Part shown: in pieces, positions 58,437 through 64,000 of the stretch
How positions within the stretch are numbered: the stretch's first letter is position 1
How the letters are laid out: each line of letters starts with the position of its first letter
Notes under the pieces: generated by a model
Database searches by the model: none
What the model was told of the DNA's origin: nothing
What the model saw: the letters and a program-made list of their open reading frames with translations, nothing else
NCBI RefSeq assembly: GCF_001418205.1
Contig: NZ_LIQF01000009.1
Location: 82,565-146,564 of the forward strand
Source: Marinomonas fungiae
GTDB taxonomy: Bacteria; Pseudomonadota; Gammaproteobacteria; Pseudomonadales; Marinomonadaceae
Direction: 5' to 3'
DNA: 64,000 bases
Position numbers and translations under genes: made by a program

Positions 58437-59306
58437 ATGCGTGATTATGGCAAGGTCTATACCCGCTTTTGGCTAAAGCAAAACGTTTTGTCCTGGAGTG
58501 ACTCTGCGAAGTTGCTAGGACTGTATTTGCTTACATGCCCACATTGTAATTTGCTTGGCTGCTTTCGGTTGCCGATTGGTTACGTTGCTTCTGACTTGAA
58601 CTGGGATGATCAACAGGTTGCCAAGGCTCTAAATGAGTTAGAACAAGATCAGTTCCTGATTCGTTGCGAGGAATCCGGTTGGACTTTGATTCGGAGCTTT
58701 CTGAAGCACAACCCAATCGAAAACCCAAACCAAGGTAAGGCAGCCTTTCGGTTGTTTAAAGATGTACCTGCCGACTTCGTTGGTATGGCATCGCTTTTGA
58801 AATCTCTTGCCGCTTTTCAAGCTCGGCTACCAGAAGAATTTTCATCATTGTTTATGCCTGATGGCAACCCGGTAAGGGACTCTCAACGGTCGGATGACTC
58901 TGAGAGAAGCAATAAACCAACAGTTAAAACTGTTGACCAGATACAGTTTGAAGACTTCTGGGATGTACAAATACGCAAAGAAAAAAAAGCGAAAGCCAAA
59001 GAAGAATGGCTACGCATGGGCCTCAATGAAGACCATGAACTCGCCTTGGAAGTGCTAACACGCTGGAAAGAGCAACGAGACAACCGATTGCAGTATCAAG
59101 ATCGGACTAAGACCCCTATGCCACATAACTGGCTTTTAAACCGGCAATGGGAAGACGAGTACGTTCGCATTGATGAAGTACAGCAATCATCGACGAGCCT
59201 AAAGGGCAGCAATCACCAATTGAATATTGAAGAAAGCAATCGTCGCATCGCTGAAAGCTGGGCCGGACCAGGTATTCGGGAGGTTCGTTCAAGTGCAGGA
59301 GGTTGA
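58437..59306 (+). CDS. Conserved ICE protein, replication-organiser-like N-terminus
   Basis: A 289-residue protein. Residues about 1-95 look like a winged-helix domain as in phage replisome organisers: VYTRFWLKQNVLSWSDSAKLLGLYLLTCPHCNLLGCFRLPIGYVASDLNWDDQQVAKALNELEQDQFLIRCEESGWTLIRSF. The C-terminal part (about 155-245) is charged and helical with an FEDFWDVQIRKEKKAKAKEEWLRMG segment. Its place after croS matches the conserved gene pair between croS and setDC in SXT/R391 elements; function is not known to me. It holds a fifth operator-like palindrome at 58918. It overlaps the next gene slightly. Confidence 0.78.
   Translation: MRDYGKVYTRFWLKQNVLSWSDSAKLLGLYLLTCPHCNLLGCFRLPIGYVASDLNWDDQQVAKALNELEQDQFLIRCEESGWTLIRSFLKHNPIENPNQGKAAFRLFKDVPADFVGMASLLKSLAAFQARLPEEFSSLFMPDGNPVRDSQRSDDSERSNKPTVKTVDQIQFEDFWDVQIRKEKKAKAKEEWLRMGLNEDHELALEVLTRWKEQRDNRLQYQDRTKTPMPHNWLLNRQWEDEYVRIDEVQQSSTSLKGSNHQLNIEESNRRIAESWAGPGIREVRSSAGG
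58918..58935. promoter_or_regulatory. Operator-like palindrome inside the ICE gene
   Basis: CAACAGTTAAAACTGTTG has perfect eight-base arms around AA and differs from operator site 2 at only three positions (an arm base and the two-base centre). It lies about 800 bases from the setR-croS operators, inside coding sequence. Confidence 0.5.
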
Positions 59307-59955
59307 TAAACGCGAGTTTGCTGAAGTTTGGGGAGCAGCTTGGGCCATGTATGGCAAAAGCGTATCACCGCAATTGCTATCCATCGCATTTGAAGCCCTT
59401 CGTGCTTATAGCATTGAAGAAGTGCGAATCGGTCTGACTCGGCATATTCAATCACCGGATACTGGGCAATTTTTTCCAAAGCCCGCTGACGTCATCAAGC
59501 ATATCGATGGCAACTCGGGTTCAAGAGCCATGGTTGCTTGGAACAAAGTTGACAAGGCTGTTCGTCAGGTTGGTGCTTGGACATCCGTGATGTTTGACGA
59601 TGCACTTATCCACCGCGTGATTTCAGACATGGGGGGATGGGTTGAACTCTGCAAAGTTGATGACAGGGAATACCCCTTTAAGCAAAAAGAGTTTTTAACA
59701 CGCTACCAGGCTTACTTGCTGCGGGACGAAGTGGGTGAATACCCAAGGCTATTACAGGGTATTGCAGACCATCAGAACCAGCAAAAAGGATTTGATATGC
59801 AAGCGCCTGTTGCCGTGGGTGACTGGTCAAAAGCGGCACAAGTTTACACGAGAGGCATCGCCAATTTTAGCGCAGTGCCTTTGAAAAGAATAAGCCCGAA
59901 AGCCATTCAGGCGCTTCTCGAAAATCAATTAGAGGACAAAAATGAAAACGATTAA
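59293..59955 (+). CDS. Conserved ICE protein, DUF6475-like
   Basis: A 220-residue soluble protein. The N-terminal half (DKREFAEVWGAAWAMYGKSVSPQLLSIAFEALRAYSIEEVRIGLTRHIQSPDTGQFFPKPADVIKHI) resembles the small phage replication-associated domain found next to organiser proteins, where a helicase loader is often placed; this is inference. I chose the GTG at 59293, nine bases after CGGGAGG; the frame also has a TTG at 59227. It overlaps its upstream neighbour by 14 bases and the transglycosylase by 14 bases. Confidence 0.75.
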   Translation: MQEVDKREFAEVWGAAWAMYGKSVSPQLLSIAFEALRAYSIEEVRIGLTRHIQSPDTGQFFPKPADVIKHIDGNSGSRAMVAWNKVDKAVRQVGAWTSVMFDDALIHRVISDMGGWVELCKVDDREYPFKQKEFLTRYQAYLLRDEVGEYPRLLQGIADHQNQQKGFDMQAPVAVGDWSKAAQVYTRGIANFSAVPLKRISPKAIQALLENQLEDKNEND

Positions 59956-60490
59956 AGCAAAAACCGTTGCCCTAGTGATAGCCATGTCCGCAAGCACTTC
60001 AGTCTATGCGTTTCCGGGCTATCAGTGGGAAAAAGCAGCACAAAGTGTTGGTATTGATCCAGTCATGCTCTACGCCGTTGCCTTGGCTGAGTCAGCCTCA
60101 CATCGAGGTCTTAACATGACCAGTCCATGGCCATACGCAATTCGCAATGGTTCAAACGCAACCTACGCCAAATCTAAGACAGAAGCGGAGCAACTGTTAA
60201 ACCAGGCACTTCAAGAGAGTGAAAAATACCAGCTCGATATTGGCCTTATGCAAATCAATTTGCATTGGCATGGGCATCGAGTGAGCTCAGCAGCTGAACT
60301 GCTAGACCCCATCACCAACCTTACTGTCGGCTCCAGTATTTTGGCCGAAGCAATCAAGTCTTCACCAAACGATTTAGAGCTTGGCATAGGCCGCTATCAC
60401 AGTTGGAACGAAGAGCGTGCACGCTGGTATGGGCAAAGAGTGCTTTCTATCTATCGCAATATTTTACATGAACTGGAGGTCCGTCAATGA
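59942..60490 (+). CDS. Lytic transglycosylase of the ICE
   Basis: A 182-residue protein with a signal peptide (TIKAKTVALVIAMSASTSVYA) and an SLT domain. The probable catalytic Glu50 is in YAVALAESA, followed by the DIGLMQINLHWHG motif and the YHSWNEERARWYGQRVLSIYRNI end. It should open peptidoglycan locally for the conjugation apparatus. Its TGA overlaps the setD ATG (ATGA), so all genes from here to setC are translationally coupled. Confidence 0.86.
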   Translation: MKTIKAKTVALVIAMSASTSVYAFPGYQWEKAAQSVGIDPVMLYAVALAESASHRGLNMTSPWPYAIRNGSNATYAKSKTEAEQLLNQALQESEKYQLDIGLMQINLHWHGHRVSSAAELLDPITNLTVGSSILAEAIKSSPNDLELGIGRYHSWNEERARWYGQRVLSIYRNILHELEVRQ

Positions 60491-60786
60491 CAACCAATCA
60501 ACAAGACTTCTATCAATTAAATTTGGCGTACCTACACGCAGCACGAGAATTAGCGCGAATTGATCCGCAAGAGGCGGTCTTGCGCTTTGGTCTTACACGC
60601 GACGTGGTGGATGCACTGATTAATGCCGGTGTTGACGACCTGCAACGAGTGGCGACCTCATCATTCATGCTGTTTCAACCAAGGGGTAACCAAAGCCAAC
60701 TGATTGAGATGGTTAAGAGCAAAGGCACAGGTATCCCAAGAATCGCTTATTTATTATCAACCCTAAACAACAAGGGGGATGCATGA
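60487..60786 (+). CDS. setD: ICE transfer activator SetD (FlhD-like)
   Basis: A 99-residue protein resembling FlhD: DFYQLNLAYLHAARELARIDPQEAVLRFGLTRDVVDALINAGVDDLQRVATSS corresponds to the FlhD core ([26 protein letters not shown]). In SXT/R391, SetC and SetD form a complex like FlhDC and activate the int and tra promoters. It overlaps both the transglycosylase gene and setC by four bases. Confidence 0.9.
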   Translation: MTTNQQDFYQLNLAYLHAARELARIDPQEAVLRFGLTRDVVDALINAGVDDLQRVATSSFMLFQPRGNQSQLIEMVKSKGTGIPRIAYLLSTLNNKGDA

Positions 60787-61316
60787 TTGATAACCTGTCC
60801 AAAAGTGAGCTGTTTACCCGAGCCTCGCTGCTTATTAAGTACGGATTTCGAACGACCATTATCGCGCTCGATACAGGTTTGCCAATCCACATTATCAGAA
60901 GGCTGCACAAAGAAGTGACTGGCAAGTCACCTTGTCCTGGTCAACTGCCAGAATCTGATGCCATCGTCAAAAGCAGAAGAGCATTAGTTGAAGGCTCCCT
61001 GCTGATGGCGCTTTATGTCAATATTGGTGGTGATAATGTCTACAAGCAATTAAATATCGATGCTTTGATGAAGGCTTACGATGCGTATTTGGTTGCAAGA
61101 GAAGAAGCAGATCTTCCAGCTGAGATCCCCTGGAAAAAACTGACCATCAATGAAGGTTGGGTTCTAGCTCGTGATTTAAGATCACAGCTTGCATCCTTAC
61201 ACCGGTGTCGATGCGGTAGTCTGTATTTGACGGTATCTCAACAGCGCATTCAGCTTAAATGTCCTGTGTGCGAGATTATGGCTGAGCAAACCACTAGAGC
61301 ACTTTTTGAGAACTAA
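60783..61316 (+). CDS. setC: ICE transfer activator SetC (FlhC-like)
   Basis: A 177-residue protein resembling FlhC. The C-terminal zinc cluster has Cys142, Cys144, Cys160 and Cys163 (RCRCGSLYL and LKCPVCEIM). The N-terminal part (LSKSELFTRASLLIKYGFRTTIIALDTGLPIHIIRRLHKEVTGKSPCPGQLP) corresponds to the FlhC DNA-contact region. With SetD it switches on excision and transfer genes once SetR is cleaved. Confidence 0.92.
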   Translation: MIDNLSKSELFTRASLLIKYGFRTTIIALDTGLPIHIIRRLHKEVTGKSPCPGQLPESDAIVKSRRALVEGSLLMALYVNIGGDNVYKQLNIDALMKAYDAYLVAREEADLPAEIPWKKLTINEGWVLARDLRSQLASLHRCRCGSLYLTVSQQRIQLKCPVCEIMAEQTTRALFEN

Positions 61317-61370
61317 CATGCTGATACATGATTTGATTGTGCACCGCCCGTGCACTTTGAGAGTACTAAG

Positions 61371-61802
61371 ATGACAAACTTACTTAAATCTTTACCAGCA
61401 CGCTGCTGGGTTATATCACTGGGGCTTTTTCTGGCGACTTTGGCTGCGGCTCATTTTTTTCCATCAGAAATATTAACGGCATCTGCCAAGTTAGCGGCTC
61501 TGCCATTTCTGTTCTGCACCGTCGTTTTTTTCAGCTACTTGGGATTCAAAGTGACCTGTAATCCCATCGGACTTATAGCCATAATCACTATGCTTGTAGC
61601 AATCGCATATTGGCAAGCGAGTTGGACAATTGTTGGCTTGGGACTCTTTTTCTTAGCTATTTGCACTGGAATTAGATTCTTGAGTAGCCAAGTTAAAGAT
61701 TCGGGTAGAACTTTGAGCATTGAAGAAAAATGGTATTGGTATAAGCTCCATTCGTTTTTTGATGGCTTTTATCCAAGGTATCCCAAAAAGCCAAAAAAAT
61801 AG
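61371..61802 (+). CDS. eex: Entry exclusion protein Eex
   Basis: A 143-residue inner-membrane protein with three or four hydrophobic helices (CWVISLGLFLATLAAAHFF, LAALPFLFCTVVFFSYLGF, PIGLIAIITMLVAIAYWQASWTIVGLGLFFLAICTGI) and a basic C-terminal cytoplasmic tail (EEKWYWYKLHSFFDGFYPRYPKKPKK). In SXT/R391 elements an Eex of this size and place blocks entry of a second element with a matching TraG. The start at 61371 has GAGAG upstream. It is convergent with traG. Confidence 0.85.
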   Translation: MTNLLKSLPARCWVISLGLFLATLAAAHFFPSEILTASAKLAALPFLFCTVVFFSYLGFKVTCNPIGLIAIITMLVAIAYWQASWTIVGLGLFFLAICTGIRFLSSQVKDSGRTLSIEEKWYWYKLHSFFDGFYPRYPKKPKK

Positions 61803-61823
61803 CCAGCCAACCACAAGCTGGCT
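61801..61823. terminator. Hairpin between convergent eex and traG
   Basis: AGCCAGC / GCTGGCT around nine bases, starting inside the eex stop codon. It probably serves both genes; T runs are weak. Confidence 0.55.
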
Positions 61824-61834
61824 ACCTTCTATTT

Positions 61835-64000
61835 TCAGTTCCTTCCTGATGCCTGGTTATAAGCCCTAATATCGATCAAGTTGTTCTGAGCATAATCTCC
61901 CGCAAGCGATGCATTTGAGATCACCGCTATCTGCTTATCCACAAATGCTTTATCTTCTTCGGACACACTGTCAGGAATGTAAGCGCCACTCTCATCCTTT
62001 TGACGATACTCATTTAGCATTTGCTCCCTTAGACCTAGCATTTCAGGCGACCAACTCGATGAGTCTTCAGAGTTGAATACGCGCCCCGCCAAACCTTCAT
62101 TGAAAGCTTGAGCGAACACTTGACTTTGAATCGGGGTCAATCCCATTCTCTGCCCTTCGCTGTATGCTTCCTGTTTAAAATCATCGGCGTACTGTTCTAA
62201 GAACTCACCGTATCGATTGTTAACTGCCGCACCGAATGCCCCAGCCAACATGGCTTCAGACTTAGTGCCCCAGTTAACTTCGGAGGCATACTGCGAACTC
62301 GATCCACTGTATGCATCATTAAACGCCGTCAAAGGATTTTCCAAAGAGGTTCCGGCATCAACGGCTGCTTTTAAGCCATCCCAGGTTGATTTACTGGCCA
62401 CCGTTGCATTGTGCAAGAAACCTCGTGAGCTAGGGTCTTCAAGTGCTTGCTCCTTGTAACTCTCATAGTCTTCGCCAAAGTGATTCAAGGTATGCAGTGC
62501 TGCATCAGTATGCTTGCCACTGAAGTCACCAATAGCACTGGCGCTGTTGAAGAACATTTCAGCACCAGAAACTCCGCTATCATCAGCCATAATGCGAGAT
62601 CGCCACTGAGAGCCAGCTTCACTGTTTAGTCCAGATTGATAGGTACTTGTGTCAGAAACTACGGCCTGTTGGGCTTGTTGTTGATGCGCATTTAGTTGTC
62701 CATCAACACCAGACAAATTAGTTTGGTAAGCTGATTGAGCTGCGTTGAACTGAGTTTGAACAGTTGCAGCATCCTCGTAGCCGCCCAATACACCCGATTC
62801 CACTTGGCTTTGAGTGCCACCAAAAGTAGGTGCAGTTGATGACAAACCTTCATTAGAGCGTGGCTGAATAGATCGTAAATCGGCTCCGGTAGCCATGGCC
62901 ATAACAGTCATTGCTGCTTGATAGTCATTGTCTCGTTCAGCGGGCGTCGAGGAGTTGCTATAGGTTAAAGACTCCATAGCTGCGGCCACATACGCCTGAT
63001 TATCATCAGGTAGCAAGCGCTGATACATTGGAAGGTTTTCACGTAATCGGTTACCTGCTTCAACATGCTGGTTCATATAGCGACCTAAATAATCCATGAC
63101 TTCAGGATTATCCGCTGCTAATCGAGTTAACGTCGCACCATCCGTGTTCCTTTGTCCTGATAGACTGTAGCTGGCCTGATCAAGCTCACTAAAGCGGTTT
63201 GATGCCGTGATAACGTCTTGTGCTGAACTCTGAAGTGACTGATAGTCTTGATTAGACAACGACATCTCAACGCCAGAGCGTCTTGAATCTGAAAGGTCCT
63301 TAACCATTGCATCGCGATACTCAGCACGTCGTGAATCACTCGATGCCAAGCTTTGCATCTCCCCAGTGAGCGTATTTGCGGTCGTAGATCGAGAACTGCC
63401 TTCTGACGACTCAACTTGGCCACTAAAGTTACCACCTAAATCCACCCCTGCTCGTACCCTTGATAGTTTTGGTACACGAGATGAGTCTGGCTTATCGACT
63501 CCTGGCAAGTTGCCCTGTGGAGAATCATTGCCGCCAGTACCAAGAAGCCTTCCAAGAAAGCCCTTATCAGCAACTTCTTTCTCACCGGGATTAGTAATAG
63601 TTCCATCTCCACCGACCCTAAGGCCTCCCGATAACACGCCCGATACCAAGCCACGTACAGCGTCTTTTTTATCGTCTCCGAAACCATACCGTGTTTGCAG
63701 GTCATCAGTAACCTGATTAACAACGGCGCTAGATGCGGAATTAGAAGAACCGATCTGACGTCCAACCGAAGAAAGGTTGTCGTAACTTAGCTTTTCACCA
63801 AAAGTTCGACTCATGGTATTGCCAACCTGACGGCTAAAGGCTTGAGTTGCCTGAGTCATGGATTCTTTTGCAGAGCCGACCATTGAACCCACTGCGTTTC
63901 CGACAGAGAAACTGCTTAGTAGGTTTGACGCGCCGGTCATAGCAGAACCAGTTAGGGCTGAATTTTGGAACATTGACTGTGATTGCATCACCGGGGCATT
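61835..64000 (-). CDS. traG: Conjugal transfer protein TraG, C-terminal part (5' end beyond the window)
   Basis: 721 residues are visible and the frame is open to the window edge (NAPVMQSQSM...). This is the large soluble C-terminal domain of the mating-pair stabilisation protein; the membrane part is outside. It is rich in Ser, Gly, Gln and Ala with long helical stretches (SAKESMTQATQAFSRQVGNTMSRTFGEKL). The segment DGTITNPGEKEVADKG holds a Pro-Gly-Glu triplet about 583 residues from the C-terminus. If the protein has the SXT length of about 1,190 residues, the triplet is at 606-608, the positions known to set exclusion specificity (PGE in SXT, TGD in R391). Confidence 0.9.
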   Translation of the reverse strand, partial: NAPVMQSQSMFQNSALTGSAMTGASNLLSSFSVGNAVGSMVGSAKESMTQATQAFSRQVGNTMSRTFGEKLSYDNLSSVGRQIGSSNSASSAVVNQVTDDLQTRYGFGDDKKDAVRGLVSGVLSGGLRVGGDGTITNPGEKEVADKGFLGRLLGTGGNDSPQGNLPGVDKPDSSRVPKLSRVRAGVDLGGNFSGQVESSEGSSRSTTANTLTGEMQSLASSDSRRAEYRDAMVKDLSDSRRSGVEMSLSNQDYQSLQSSAQDVITASNRFSELDQASYSLSGQRNTDGATLTRLAADNPEVMDYLGRYMNQHVEAGNRLRENLPMYQRLLPDDNQAYVAAAMESLTYSNSSTPAERDNDYQAAMTVMAMATGADLRSIQPRSNEGLSSTAPTFGGTQSQVESGVLGGYEDAATVQTQFNAAQSAYQTNLSGVDGQLNAHQQQAQQAVVSDTSTYQSGLNSEAGSQWRSRIMADDSGVSGAEMFFNSASAIGDFSGKHTDAALHTLNHFGEDYESYKEQALEDPSSRGFLHNATVASKSTWDGLKAAVDAGTSLENPLTAFNDAYSGSSSQYASEVNWGTKSEAMLAGAFGAAVNNRYGEFLEQYADDFKQEAYSEGQRMGLTPIQSQVFAQAFNEGLAGRVFNSEDSSSWSPEMLGLREQMLNEYRQKDESGAYIPDSVSEEDKAFVDKQIAVISNASLAGDYAQNNLIDIRAYNQASGRN

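Overview
The window is chromosomal DNA of a marine gammaproteobacterium, most likely Marinomonas or a close relative (inference from protein sequences and gene order, no database search). Its right end carries the regulatory and transfer end of an SXT/R391-family integrative conjugative element (ICE).

Layout. 1-10.1 kb is a mixed host region: a DUF3080 lipoprotein cut by the left edge, an acyl-CoA thioesterase, a DUF924 protein, a flavin monooxygenase with an N-terminal CxxCxGxG zinc-finger-like segment, a DASS carboxylate transporter, an FAD oxidoreductase, gph, a hybrid histidine kinase broken by an in-frame TAA, and a MetE-like protein. 10.3-18 kb is a complete five-step histidine degradation locus (hutC-hutUHIG and divergent hutF) with two HutC-type operators. 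18.2-26.8 kb holds a long PRPP-synthetase-like gene, mqo, a DUF1840 gene, a zone of three gene remnants, a 2OG-Fe(II) oxygenase with a divergent LysR regulator, glutathionylspermidine synthase/amidase and a VF530 protein. 27.5-33.6 kb has a small ORF coupled to a short BCCT-like transporter, an alpha/beta hydrolase, a Na/Pi cotransporter, a REC-PilZ regulator and an RDD protein. 33.6-34.6 kb is about 1 kb without an intact gene, made of a decayed VF530 copy, a duplicated 3' piece of the Na/Pi gene and two REPIN-like repeats.

34.6-49.0 kb is the conserved core operon read leftward: ftsH-folP-glmM-tpiA-secG-tRNA-Leu(GAG)-tRNA-fMet-rimP-nusA-infB-rbfA-truB-rpsO-pnp. The usual neighbour rlmE, expected between ftsH and the divergent yhbY, survives only as a short remnant with a stop codon. 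49.5-57.1 kb holds yhbY, an unknown gene, potFGHI (putrescine import), erpA and prfC.

From the 5' end of prfC to the right edge lies the ICE end: setR, croS, two conserved ICE genes, a transglycosylase, setD, setC, eex and the 3' part of traG. SetR is a LexA/CI-like autocleavable repressor facing croS across four operator-like 18-mers. SetC and SetD are FlhC/FlhD-like activators of transfer. Eex and TraG determine entry exclusion, and the TraG piece carries a PGE triplet of the SXT (S) exclusion type. The element sits at prfC, the attachment site of this ICE family, so the prfC promoter and first codons are probably ICE-derived.
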